Below, piece by piece: positions 17,982 to 25,947 of a stretch of 64,000 nt of DNA. The stretch lies in contig NZ_PVZN01000005.1 in assembly GCF_003024385.1 (NCBI RefSeq), positions 1-64,000 of the forward strand, read 5' to 3'. The notes below the pieces were generated by a model. The model did no database searches and was not told the origin of the DNA. It saw only the letters and a program-made list of their open reading frames with translations. This DNA is from Pseudomonas sp. BBP2017. Lineage in GTDB: Bacteria; Pseudomonadota; Gammaproteobacteria; Pseudomonadales; Pseudomonadaceae. A program made the translations under genes and the position numbers. Within the stretch, counting starts at the first letter, position 1. Every line of letters begins with the position of its first letter.

Positions 17982-19334
17982 ATGAGCGACCGCTATATCG
18001 ACTTCGCCAACTCCGATCTCGGCCGCCGCCTGGTCGGTGCCGTCGGTTTGCCCAGCCCCGCTCGCCTGGAACGTTGGCAGGCCGGCCGTCTGCGCCCGGT
18101 CGAAGGTGCATTGCTGCTCGGCGGCGGCCCCCTGGTAAACAACGTCGAGGCGTTTGCCCAACGCCTGACCGACGAGGTCTACAGCTTCGCCAGCCCCGAC
18201 CTGAGCGCCACTGAATGGGTCGCAGGCCTTGGCCCCAAGCTCAAAGCCGTGGTGTTCGACGCCAGCGAACTGGATGACATTGACCAGCTCAAGCAGCTGC
18301 ACGAATTCTTCCAGCCGCTGCTGCGCAGCCTGGCGCCCTGCGCCCACGTGGTGATTTTCGGTCGGACGCCGGAGCAACTTGATGACCCGCTGGCTCAGGT
18401 CGCCCAACGCGCCCTGGAAGGTTTCAGTCGTTCACTGGCCAAAGAACTGCGCGCCGGGGGCACCCTGCAGTTGCTGTACGTCAGTGATGGTGCTGAAGAT
18501 CAGCTCGAAGGCGCCTTGCGCTTTTTCCTCTCACCCAAAAGCGCCTTCGTTTCCGGCCAGGTACTGCGCCTGCAGGCCTGCAACACACAGGTACAGGACT
18601 GGACCCGACCATTGGCCGGGCGCAAGGCCCTGGTCACCGGGGCGGCTCGCGGCATCGGCGCGGCCATTGCCGAAACCCTGGCTCGCGACGGCGCCGAGGT
18701 CGTGCTGCTCGATGTACCCCAGGCCAAGACTGATCTTGAAGCCCTGGCCGCGCGCCTCGGCGGACGCAGCCTGGCGCTGGACATCTGCACCGCCGACGCG
18801 GCCATACAACTGCTCGAAGGGCTGCCGGACGGTATCGACATTGTCGTGCACAACGCTGGCATCACCCGCGACAAGACCCTGGCCAACATGACCCCGGAAT
18901 ACTGGGACTCGGTGCTGGCAGTCAATCTCAAAGCGCCGCAGTTGCTGACCCAGGCGCTATTCGACAGTGCTGCCCTGCATGACAACGCGCGCGTCGTGCT
19001 GCTGGCCTCGATCAGCGGTATCGCCGGCAACCGTGGCCAATCCAACTATGCCGCCAGCAAGGCCGGACTGATCGGCCTGGCTCAGGCCTGGGCGCCGAAA
19101 CTGGCTGCGCGCGGCGGCAGCATCAACGCGGTGGCCCCCGGTTTTATCGAAACCCGCATGACCGCCGCCATCCCCTTCGCCCTGCGTGAAGCCGGACGGC
19201 GCATGAGCTCCCTGGGTCAGGGTGGCCAGCCCCAGGATGTCGCCGAAGCCATTGCCTGGCTGGTACAACCAGGCTCCGGCGCGGTCAATGGCCAGGTGCT
19301 GCGTGTCTGCGGCCAAGCCGTGATGGGGGCCTGA
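17982..19334 (+). CDS. high-molecular-weight 3-oxoacyl-ACP reductase (FabG4-like)
   Basis: A 450-residue SDR with a degenerate N-terminal flavodoxin-like half (1-205) and a catalytic C-terminal half. The catalytic half shows VTGAARGIGAAIAETLA, VHNAGITRDKTLANM, ASISGIAGN and YAASKAG. This two-part architecture is the HMW FabG type (mycobacterial FabG4-like) that reduces 3-oxoacyl-CoA/ACP with NAD(H). It is followed 2 nt later by a MaoC hydratase, so the two genes form a reductase-hydratase pair in fatty-acyl metabolism. The thiolase usually found beside them is reduced to a scar. Confidence 0.9.
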   Translation: MSDRYIDFANSDLGRRLVGAVGLPSPARLERWQAGRLRPVEGALLLGGGPLVNNVEAFAQRLTDEVYSFASPDLSATEWVAGLGPKLKAVVFDASELDDIDQLKQLHEFFQPLLRSLAPCAHVVIFGRTPEQLDDPLAQVAQRALEGFSRSLAKELRAGGTLQLLYVSDGAEDQLEGALRFFLSPKSAFVSGQVLRLQACNTQVQDWTRPLAGRKALVTGAARGIGAAIAETLARDGAEVVLLDVPQAKTDLEALAARLGGRSLALDICTADAAIQLLEGLPDGIDIVVHNAGITRDKTLANMTPEYWDSVLAVNLKAPQLLTQALFDSAALHDNARVVLLASISGIAGNRGQSNYAASKAGLIGLAQAWAPKLAARGGSINAVAPGFIETRMTAAIPFALREAGRRMSSLGQGGQPQDVAEAIAWLVQPGSGAVNGQVLRVCGQAVMGA

Positions 19335-19336
19335 AC

Positions 19337-20191
19337 ATGACTCGACACTGGCAGGACCTGAGCAGCACAGTGGCACTTCCCAGCCTTTACCTGCGCGCCG
19401 CACGCAAGCGCAAGATCAGCGGCGACACCTTGCCCGACAGCGGTTTGCGCTGTTACCTGGAGGTTCGGCCGCAGCAACTTGAAGCCTATCGCAAGCTTTG
19501 CCATTTCAGCGACGATGGACGCTTGCCACCGACCTTCCCCCACGTAATGGCCTTCGCGCTGCAATTGCAGTTGCTGACCGCCAGAGACTTCCCCTTCCCC
19601 TTGCTGGGCATGGTCCATCTGCACAACAGCATCCGCGTGCTACGGCCACTGGGTGGTGTCAGCCGCCTACGCTTCTCTGTGCATGTGGATAACCTGCAAC
19701 CACACGAGAAGGGCGCCACCTGCGACCTGATCACCGAGGCTGAAGACGGCTTGGGCCTGCTCTGGTCGGAAAGCAGCCGCATGCTCTGGCGCGGCGTGAA
19801 GCTCAGTGCAGAGCCGGCGACCACTGAAGAGCCGGTCAGCGAGCCGCTGGATGAACTGACCCGCTGGTACGCCGACAGCGATATTGGCCGCCGTTATGCC
19901 AAGGTCTGCGGCGACTACAACCCGATCCACCTGAGCGCCGCCAGCGCCAGGCTGTTCGGCTTCCCCTGCGCCATTGCTCATGGCATGTGGAGTAAAGCCA
20001 TGACACTTGCCGCATTGCGCGGACACTTGCCGGTCAGTGGTTACGAGATCGCAGTGGACTTCATCAAACCGCTGCGCCTGCCCAGCGAGGTGATCCTCAA
20101 CGCCAGCCCCACAGCAGCCCAAGGCCAGCTACGCCTGGACGGCCGTGGCGAGCTGATACACATGCGCGGAGCCTGGCGGCCACTGGAGTGA
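19337..20191 (+). CDS. MaoC-family enoyl-CoA hydratase/dehydratase
   Basis: A 284-residue protein with a C-terminal hot-dog domain carrying the R-hydratase signature CGDYNPIHLS (about residues 193-202). The N-terminal half is a second, degenerate hot-dog domain. It would hydrate or dehydrate 2-enoyl/3-hydroxyacyl thioesters in concert with the FabG-like reductase 2 nt upstream. The very tight spacing implies cotranscription and probably translational coupling. Confidence 0.88.
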   Translation: MTRHWQDLSSTVALPSLYLRAARKRKISGDTLPDSGLRCYLEVRPQQLEAYRKLCHFSDDGRLPPTFPHVMAFALQLQLLTARDFPFPLLGMVHLHNSIRVLRPLGGVSRLRFSVHVDNLQPHEKGATCDLITEAEDGLGLLWSESSRMLWRGVKLSAEPATTEEPVSEPLDELTRWYADSDIGRRYAKVCGDYNPIHLSAASARLFGFPCAIAHGMWSKAMTLAALRGHLPVSGYEIAVDFIKPLRLPSEVILNASPTAAQGQLRLDGRGELIHMRGAWRPLE

Positions 20192-20252
20192 AACGCCCCT
20201 CTTGCGTTGCGCAGGCGCCCGCCTGAAGCTATGCGGCTTGAGGAGAGCCTTG

Positions 20253-20558
20253 ATGAACCTGCACGAACTGACCCAACGCCTGCACCGCATCCGTGACGAC
20301 AATGACTGGAGCGGTTTTCACAGCCCGAAAAACCTGGCCATGGCCGCCAGTGTTGAAATGGCCGAACTGGTGGAAATTTTCCAGTGGCTGAACGAAGAGC
20401 AATCGCGCCAGCTGTCGCCCGAGCAGTTGGCGCATGCCGGCCAAGAGGTCGCCGATGTGGTGCTGTACCTGTTGCAGTTGTGCAGCGAACTGGGCCTGGA
20501 CATGGAGCAGGTGGTACGCGCCAAACTGGCTGACAACGAAAGGCGTTTTGCCCGATGA
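20253..20558 (+). CDS. MazG-like nucleotide pyrophosphohydrolase
   Basis: A 101-residue all-alpha NTP pyrophosphohydrolase with the metal-binding motifs EMAELVEIFQW and EVADVVLYLLQL (the EXXE and EXXD pattern). Small MazG-like and dCTPase-type enzymes of this size hydrolyse non-canonical or excess (d)NTPs to monophosphates. AGGAGA lies upstream of the ATG at 20253. The 3' end overlaps the methyltransferase start by 4 nt (ATGA). Confidence 0.85.
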   Translation: MNLHELTQRLHRIRDDNDWSGFHSPKNLAMAASVEMAELVEIFQWLNEEQSRQLSPEQLAHAGQEVADVVLYLLQLCSELGLDMEQVVRAKLADNERRFAR

Positions 20559-21304
20559 AAGACCGCCATTTCGATGCCCTGGCCACGCGCTTTGCCGAGA
20601 AAATCTACGGCGGAGCCAAAGGCGCGATCCGCCTTGCGGTGCTGCAGGCCGACCTGGCCGAGACCCTGCCCGAGCGCTCCTTGCGCGTCCTGGATATCGG
20701 TGCGGGCTTGGGGCACATGGCCCTGTGGCTGGCCGAGCGCGGTCACCAGGTTACCCTCGCCGAACCCGCCGCCCCCATGCTTGAAGGCGCTCGCACACGG
20801 TTTGCCGAAGCCGGCCAGCAGGCGACTTTCATCCAGGCCCCCTGGCAAGACCTGCTCGGCCAACTGACCGAACCCTACGACCTGGTGCTGTGTCATGCGG
20901 TACTGGAATGGTTGGCGGAACCGGAAACCATTCTGCCGGTACTGCACCAGCTGACCCGCAGCGATGGCCTGCTGTCACTGGCGTTCTACAACCGTGATGC
21001 ACTGGTCTATCGCAACCTGCTCAAAGGCCATTTCCGCAAACTGCGCCGCGATGACATGGCCGGTGAAAAGCAAAGCCTGACCCCGCAGAAACCGCTTGAT
21101 CCACGCACGCTCAGGGTGCAACTTGAAGGTCTGTGGCAGGTCGAAACAGAAAGCGGCGTGCGGGTCTTCCACGACTACATGCCCAGTGAATTCCAGGCCA
21201 AGGCCGAGTTGCTCGACCTGCTGGAAATGGAACTGGCACATCGGCGCCATCCCGCCTTTGCCGGGTTGGGGCGTTACCTGCACTGGCTCTGCCGACCACG
21301 CTGA
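20555..21304 (+). CDS. cmoM: tRNA 5-carboxymethoxyuridine methyltransferase, CmoM-like
   Basis: A 249-residue class I SAM methyltransferase. Motif I is [19 protein letters not shown]; the family hallmarks [25 protein letters not shown] and [12 protein letters not shown] match E. coli CmoM (formerly SmtA). It methylates cmo5U34 to mcmo5U34 in several tRNAs. Its overlap with the MazG-like gene suggests a shared transcript. Confidence 0.85.
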   Translation: MKDRHFDALATRFAEKIYGGAKGAIRLAVLQADLAETLPERSLRVLDIGAGLGHMALWLAERGHQVTLAEPAAPMLEGARTRFAEAGQQATFIQAPWQDLLGQLTEPYDLVLCHAVLEWLAEPETILPVLHQLTRSDGLLSLAFYNRDALVYRNLLKGHFRKLRRDDMAGEKQSLTPQKPLDPRTLRVQLEGLWQVETESGVRVFHDYMPSEFQAKAELLDLLEMELAHRRHPAFAGLGRYLHWLCRPR

Positions 21305-21323
21305 ATCACATCGGGAGGGTGAC

Positions 21324-21974
21324 ATGCCGTACCGTTTGCTCCTGGGCCTGTTGTGCCTGGTCTTGGCAGGCTGCCAGAGCAGCAACCCCTATATCGCCAG
21401 TTCCCGCCCGCTGCCTCCGGCCCCGTCGCAAGCGGCCACGACCTTCGATGCCAGTGCTTATCCGGCGCCGCCACGGGATTTTGGCCGCTACCGCAGCTGG
21501 GCCTGGCACGACGGCCAGTTGCCAACCGGCGGCGCCGTGGCTGAACCTGCGCAACTGGCCGAAGCGGTCAGCAACGCCCTCGACCAGCGCGGCCTGCGCC
21601 CGGCACGCAACGGCCAGGCTGGCGATCTGCTGGTCAGCGCCAATGTGCAACTGGAGCGCCGTCTACAGCAGGTGCGCGAAGATTATTACCCCTATAGTGG
21701 TTATCCCTATGGCGGTTATCCCTATGGCGGCTACGGCGCTTATGGCAGTGCCGGCCGTTACCACAATGGTTATGGGGTCTATGCCAGCGTTCCGCTGGTG
21801 CGCACTTACGAAGTCGAAGTGATGGTGGTCCGTATCGAGTTGTATGACGCCCGCGACGGCCAAGCCGTCTGGAGCGCCAGCGCCGAGACCGCCAGCCAGG
21901 GTTCCCAGGGCGAACGCGAGGAGGCCCTGCGTGAATCAGTGAAAAAGGCCCTCAACGGCTATCCTCCCAGCTAA
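21324..21974 (+). CDS. DUF4136 lipoprotein with Tyr/Gly-rich insert
   Basis: A 216-residue predicted outer-membrane lipoprotein: signal [17 protein letters not shown] with lipobox LAGC, then a DUF4136 domain ([42 protein letters not shown]). Around residues 120-150 it carries a tandem Tyr-Pro-Tyr-Gly-Gly insert. GGGAGG precedes the ATG at 21324. It is paralogous to the next gene, 19 nt downstream. Function of the family is unknown. Confidence 0.88.
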   Translation: MPYRLLLGLLCLVLAGCQSSNPYIASSRPLPPAPSQAATTFDASAYPAPPRDFGRYRSWAWHDGQLPTGGAVAEPAQLAEAVSNALDQRGLRPARNGQAGDLLVSANVQLERRLQQVREDYYPYSGYPYGGYPYGGYGAYGSAGRYHNGYGVYASVPLVRTYEVEVMVVRIELYDARDGQAVWSASAETASQGSQGEREEALRESVKKALNGYPPS

Positions 21975-21993
21975 AGGCAATTGGAGATCCATC

Positions 21994-22554
21994 ATGTTGT
22001 GCCGTCTCGCTTTGCTTTCGTTAGTGGTGTTACTGGGCGCTTGCCAGAGCCACAACATAACTCAGGACTACGACACCAGCCGCGACTTTGCTGCCTACCG
22101 CAGTTGGGTCTGGCAAGAACCGGCACTGCAATACCGCCCCGATGATCCGCGGATCAAGAGCGACCTGACCGAACAGCGCATCCGCCAGGCCGTTGCCGGC
22201 CAGCTTGATCAGCGTGGTTTGCGTCCGGCCCAAGGCAGTAGCAAGGGCGACCTGAAGGTGCAGACCTACCTCATCGTCGAGAACCGCCAGCAGCAGGTCA
22301 CCACCCACTATGGCGGCGCCTGGGGAGGCTACTGGGGTAACTACTGGGGCGGGCCGATGTACAACGAAACCCGCAGCGTTGACTACAAGGTAGCGACCAT
22401 CCAGGTCGATATGTTCGACGGCAAAGATGGCAAACTGGTGTGGCGCGGCAGTGCCGAGCAGATCATGAACAACTACCCACCAAGCCCCGAAGAGCGCAGC
22501 AACGCGATCCAGAAAACCGTGATGAACGCCTTGTCGAATTATCCGCCGCGCTAA
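21994..22554 (+). CDS. DUF4136 lipoprotein
   Basis: A 186-residue lipoprotein: lipobox LGAC after MLCRLALLSLVVL. The DUF4136 pattern recurs ([50 protein letters not shown]). A shorter Gly/Trp-rich insert (WGGYWGNYWGG) sits where the paralogue upstream has its Tyr/Gly repeat. The pair probably arose by tandem duplication and is likely cotranscribed. Confidence 0.9.
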   Translation: MLCRLALLSLVVLLGACQSHNITQDYDTSRDFAAYRSWVWQEPALQYRPDDPRIKSDLTEQRIRQAVAGQLDQRGLRPAQGSSKGDLKVQTYLIVENRQQQVTTHYGGAWGGYWGNYWGGPMYNETRSVDYKVATIQVDMFDGKDGKLVWRGSAEQIMNNYPPSPEERSNAIQKTVMNALSNYPPR

Positions 22555-22588
22555 AGGCGCATTGCCACTACTGCTGCTACACTCTCAA

Positions 22589-22628
22589 TCGCGGGGCAAG
22601 CCCGCTCCTACAGACCCTGTAGGGGCGG
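22589..22628. repeat. REP element
   Basis: TCGCGGGGCAAGCCCGCTCC followed by an imperfect complementary arm (CTGTAGGGGCGGC) forms a hairpin between two convergent genes. It is the same REP family as at 9677, 36862 and 45152 and probably serves as a bidirectional terminator. Confidence 0.7.
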
Positions 22629-22635
22629 CACTGGC

Positions 22636-23853
22636 CTACGGTTGCTGGCACTTGATATCACTGATATCGAGCATGAAACCTTGCAGGCGACGTTGCTGGC
22701 CACTGCCACGCACTTGACCACACAAGCGATACCAGCGGGCAGTGGCCGGCAGATTGTTGTCGAGCAGGCGCAGACTCAAGTGCAAGGCACAACCGTCACG
22801 CTGCAGCTCACCAAGGGCCAACTGCACCGCTTCGCGGTCGGCCGGGTGCACGCGGCTCAGCCACTGACTGATGGTCAACTGGCTCGGCATCCCCAAGCTG
22901 CTCGCCAGGCCGGGGTCCAACTGCAACGTCGCTTCGTTCAAACGCCACTGCCACCACCCGGCGCCGAGTTGCAATTGCAGGCTGTCCAGGCGCTCGCTGT
23001 GTTGTTGCAGATCGAATACAGCCAAACGGCCAACCAAGGGTTCGGCATAGGCGGCACAGGCACTGAGCGCATCCGCCGCAACCAGCGTCTCAAGCGGGCC
23101 GACACAGATCAGCCAGGCCTGGACAATATGCCCCTGGGCATAGGGCAACAGGTAAATATCGGCCTGCGGCAGTAGTGCCTGCAGGTCTGCATGGACGGTA
23201 CTTGAGATCATCTGCCCCGGGACCAATCGATCCAGCAGACGCCCGATCACCTCATCACTGGGCCAATGCAGCGGATCGTTGCTGCTGGCATAGGTCTGCC
23301 AGCCCTGCTCCCCTGGCAGCAGGATCCGCCCACCGCTGGCCCGCCAATGACGAACCAGCCATTGCAATTGCTCCTGGGCCACTTGCCCAAGGCGCTCGAT
23401 GTTGCAATTGCGTATTTCGCAGGCCAAATGGTTCATCAGGTGGCGCTGGCGCTCTGCGCCCAGCGACTGCTGGCGGTGTTGCAACAGGTCGCCGATGTCG
23501 AACAGCTGCAACAGCCAATTGCCGGGCTGCCCCAGCAGCCAGCCTCGGGTATGCAGCGTACCGCCACCGACCGCCTTGAAATCCAGGTCCATCGGCTGCG
23601 CCTGCCAGTCCATGGGCTCACCCTCAAGTACCACGAGGCTGTAGGGCTGCACATAGTCCTGCAATCGCACCTCGCTGTGCGCCGGCAACGCCAGCGCCGC
23701 ACGCAAGGGGCCGGCCAGGCGCTGTACCCTGGCGCCATCGTCGAGCCATATCTGCAATCCCACGGCGGGCACACTGACCGACGGCTCCGGCTCGGCAATG
23801 ACCGGTGTGGAGCGCCCACGCAAACGCCCGAACAACCGTGCTACGCCACTCAC
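22636..23853 (-). CDS. PAS-domain protein, possibly a PprA-like sensor lacking its kinase
   Basis: A 405-residue cytoplasmic protein from a GTG whose first bases overlap the TadE-like stop (GTGA). A C-terminal PAS domain of the PAS_3 type is clear (residues about 295-402: WWQWRLNEATLQLD, SRVHPADREAVQLALGE, FMLDISDIK). The middle region looks GAF-like. The protein stops directly after the DISDIK linker, exactly where a histidine kinase would normally begin. In P. aeruginosa the neighbouring genes fppA and pprB sit beside the kinase pprA, so this may be a kinase-less PprA derivative. No kinase motif is present. Confidence 0.7.
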   Translation of the reverse strand: MSGVARLFGRLRGRSTPVIAEPEPSVSVPAVGLQIWLDDGARVQRLAGPLRAALALPAHSEVRLQDYVQPYSLVVLEGEPMDWQAQPMDLDFKAVGGGTLHTRGWLLGQPGNWLLQLFDIGDLLQHRQQSLGAERQRHLMNHLACEIRNCNIERLGQVAQEQLQWLVRHWRASGGRILLPGEQGWQTYASSNDPLHWPSDEVIGRLLDRLVPGQMISSTVHADLQALLPQADIYLLPYAQGHIVQAWLICVGPLETLVAADALSACAAYAEPLVGRLAVFDLQQHSERLDSLQLQLGAGWWQWRLNEATLQLDPGLASSLGMPSQLTISQWLSRVHPADREAVQLALGELQRDGCALHLSLRLLDNNLPATARWYRLCGQVRGSGQQRRLQGFMLDISDIKCQQP

Positions 23854-23978
23854 CGTTGCAAGCTCGTTTGGGTCTTGTAGCTGAGCGCACCATGGAACAA
23901 CATAAAAAAGATCACGAATACTGCAACGAACTCCAGCGCCGCAGCGCCTTTTTGCCTTCCGACCAAGCTTGCTTTCAT
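23850..23978 (-). CDS. TadE-like micro-protein (42 residues)
   Basis: Starts MKASLVGRQKGAAALEFVAV. The Gly-Ala-Ala-Ala-Leu-Glu-Phe stretch followed by one membrane segment is the N-terminal TadE/F minor-pilin signature, including the conserved Glu processed after Gly/Ala by prepilin-type peptidases. Full-length TadE proteins are about 150-200 residues; this one ends 14 residues after the hydrophobic helix (GALSYKTQTSLQR). It is divergent from the prepilin peptidase gene, its plausible processing enzyme, and overlaps the next gene by 4 nt. Confidence 0.7.
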   Translation of the reverse strand: MKASLVGRQKGAAALEFVAVFVIFFMLFHGALSYKTQTSLQR

Positions 23979-24052
23979 GATCGCGTCTACCCTGACAGTG
24001 ACACCTGAGTGACAGCATAGAATCATTCACCACAAAGGGATGCATTTCGCCA

Positions 24053-24523
24053 ATGCAAAGCATTGTTCTGCTGCTGTGGCTTGCCTTGTGCGCTGAACAA
24101 GATATGCGTGAGCGCCAGATCGCCAACACCCTGACCCTCGGCGCGGCGGCCTGCGCCCTGGCCTATCTGTTCATGACCGGACACACCTGGATCGGAGCCG
24201 ACGCCAGCGAAGGCGGCTGGGCACTGGCCATCGTCATGCTCCTGACCCTGCCCGGCTACATGCTCGGCCGCTTTGGCGCGGGTGATGTGAAGTTACTCGC
24301 GGCCCTGGCACTGGCGACCGATCGCATGTATGTGCTGGGCACCTTCATCGGCGCCGGAATAGCCGTGCTGATCTGGCTCTCCAGCCGTCGCTGGCTGTGG
24401 TCCCTCTTGAGTCAAAAGGTCAAGAACCGCATCAAGCAATTGACTGAGGAGTCGGCAAATAAACAACCCTTTGCCCCCTTCATACTGGCGGGTTTCGTGC
24501 TGGCCAGTGTATGGATCCACTAG
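24053..24523 (+). CDS. A24-family prepilin peptidase (FppA/CpaA-like)
   Basis: A 156-residue inner-membrane aspartyl protease that cleaves type IVb/Flp prepilin leaders. The two catalytic aspartates are visible: the first in ALCAEQDMRERQI, the second in the GxGD motif FGAGDVKLLAAL. It lacks the N-terminal methylase domain of PilD, as FppA/CpaA proteins do. No Flp pilin or Tad secretion gene occurs in the window; the only candidate substrate nearby is the TadE-like micro-protein. Confidence 0.85.
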   Translation: MQSIVLLLWLALCAEQDMRERQIANTLTLGAAACALAYLFMTGHTWIGADASEGGWALAIVMLLTLPGYMLGRFGAGDVKLLAALALATDRMYVLGTFIGAGIAVLIWLSSRRWLWSLLSQKVKNRIKQLTEESANKQPFAPFILAGFVLASVWIH

Positions 24524-24569
24524 TCGCCCAAGTCTGTCTCTAGCCCGTGCATGGCTTGTACATGGTTGC

Positions 24570-24585
24570 AAAGTACGACTACTTT
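24570..24585. promoter_or_regulatory. dyad upstream of the PprB-like regulator
   Basis: AAAGTA-CGAC-TACTTT has perfect 6-bp arms. It lies 72 bp before the GTG start of the response-regulator gene and may be a regulator-binding site. There is no independent support. Confidence 0.3.
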
Positions 24586-24656
24586 CTAGTGAGTTGACAA
24601 CCGATTGCAGGACCCCAGGCTCCGGGAGAGAGGGGCTTCTCAGCAGGGAGTAGCGT

Positions 24657-25439
24657 GTGAACAAGACCCTCAGTGAAATAAAGGTGTTGGTCGTCGATGA
24701 CCAACCCTTAGTCATCGAAGAGCTGTGTGAGCTTCTCGAGCGCAACGGCTACCGTTGCCTGTCTTGCCTGTCCAGTAACCAGGCTATCGAGCACTTTGCC
24801 GCCGACCTGTCGATAGGCCTGGTGTTGTGCGATCTGCACATGCCGAAATGCGATGGCGTTGAGCTGCTCGGTGCCTTAAAGGTGATTGCCGGGCAACAAC
24901 GGATTTTCGAGGCGATCATGCTCACTGACAGAGCCGACAAACAGGATGTGATCAGGGCCTTGCGCGCAGGCTTTGCCGACTACTACCAGAAACCCCTGGA
25001 CCTGAACGAACTGCTCGAAGGCGTGCAACGCCAGGAGGCCGCACTGCAGGAGCAACAGCAAAGCCAGCGGCGGCTGGGCAACCTGAACCAGAAACTGCAG
25101 TGCCTGGCCGACTCGATCGACGACCTTTACCAGGACCTGGAAAAAGCCCGGGGTCTGGGTGCACACCGTCGCGCCACAGACGTCGAGATCGAGCAGGTCA
25201 ACGAGAACCTTCCGGGCAACTTCGAACAACTGTCACCACGGCAACTGGAAGTCGCGTGCCTGGTCAGCAAGGGCAAGACCAACTATCAGATCGCCTGCGA
25301 ACTGGGTATCACCGAAAACACCGTCAAACTCTACGTCTCCCAGGTACTGCGCCTGACCCATATGCACAATCGCACGCAGCTGGCGCTGGCGCTGTCATCG
25401 AGCACTTCGCTACTGCACCTGCGGGTAACGGCGCACTAG
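24657..25439 (+). CDS. PprB-like two-component response regulator (LuxR-type HTH)
   Basis: A 260-residue regulator. The receiver domain (1-125) has VLVVDDQPL, phosphorylatable Asp in VLCDLHMPKCDG, and Lys in YYQKPLDL. A coiled linker follows. The C-terminal LuxR-type HTH shows LSPRQLEVACLVSKGKTNYQ and ITENTVKLYVSQVL. The start is GTG with CAGGGAG upstream. Size, architecture and the neighbouring prepilin peptidase match PprB, which controls Tad pili and surface adhesins in P. aeruginosa. Its expected partner PprA seems to be present only without a kinase domain. Confidence 0.82.
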   Translation: MNKTLSEIKVLVVDDQPLVIEELCELLERNGYRCLSCLSSNQAIEHFAADLSIGLVLCDLHMPKCDGVELLGALKVIAGQQRIFEAIMLTDRADKQDVIRALRAGFADYYQKPLDLNELLEGVQRQEAALQEQQQSQRRLGNLNQKLQCLADSIDDLYQDLEKARGLGAHRRATDVEIEQVNENLPGNFEQLSPRQLEVACLVSKGKTNYQIACELGITENTVKLYVSQVLRLTHMHNRTQLALALSSSTSLLHLRVTAH

Positions 25440-25507
25440 GGCCACCTCCTGGCTGTGGGCTTCATGGACTGAACGGCCTGACCTTTGACCTGTAATGGAA
25501 ACACACC

Positions 25508-25915
25508 ATGCCAACCTCCTCTCTGCGTGAACAGATTCTCCTGGTGGATGACGAAAAGGACGCTTTGCTGGAACTGGCCGAACTGCTTGAGGGCGAGGGT
25601 TTCTGCTGCCACACCGCCACCTCGGTAAAACTCGCCCTGCAGCAGCTCACCCGCCACCCGGACGTGGCCCTGGTGATCACCGACCTGCGCATGCCGGAAG
25701 AAAGTGGCATTTCACTGATCAAGCGTCTGCGTGAGCACACTGCCCGCCAGCACTTGCCGGTAATCGTCACCTCCGGTCATGCCGACATGGACGACATCAG
25801 TGACCTGCTACGCCTGCAGGTGCTGGACCTGTTCCGTAAACCCATCTACCACACCCGCCTGCTGGAAACCCTGGATAACCTCTTTCCCAAGCCGCGCTTG
25901 CATCTGGTGAATTGA
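25508..25915 (+). CDS. single-domain response regulator (CheY-like)
   Basis: A 135-residue stand-alone receiver: QILLVDDEKDAL, phosphorylatable Asp in VITDLRMPEESG, Thr/Ser in VTSGHADM and Lys in LFRKPIYH. There is no output domain. It follows the PprB-like gene by 68 nt on the same strand and is probably part of the same signalling unit. Its cognate kinase is not visible here. It ends at a shared hairpin with the convergent TpsB gene. Confidence 0.85.
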   Translation: MPTSSLREQILLVDDEKDALLELAELLEGEGFCCHTATSVKLALQQLTRHPDVALVITDLRMPEESGISLIKRLREHTARQHLPVIVTSGHADMDDISDLLRLQVLDLFRKPIYHTRLLETLDNLFPKPRLHLVN

Positions 25916-25916
25916 T

Positions 25917-25947
25917 TAATCGCAGGGCAAGCCTTGCCCCGCGATTA
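25917..25947. terminator. bidirectional terminator hairpin between receiver and TpsB genes
   Basis: TAATCGC-(A)GGGCAAG pairs with TTGCCC(C)-GCGATTA around a short loop. The right arm includes the tpsB stop codon. The core resembles the REP family. Confidence 0.6.

Noticed and set aside
19683..19691. Further perfect DnaA box (TGTGGATAA)
   Set aside because: Isolated inside the MaoC coding sequence; not listed as a site because there is no cluster around it.
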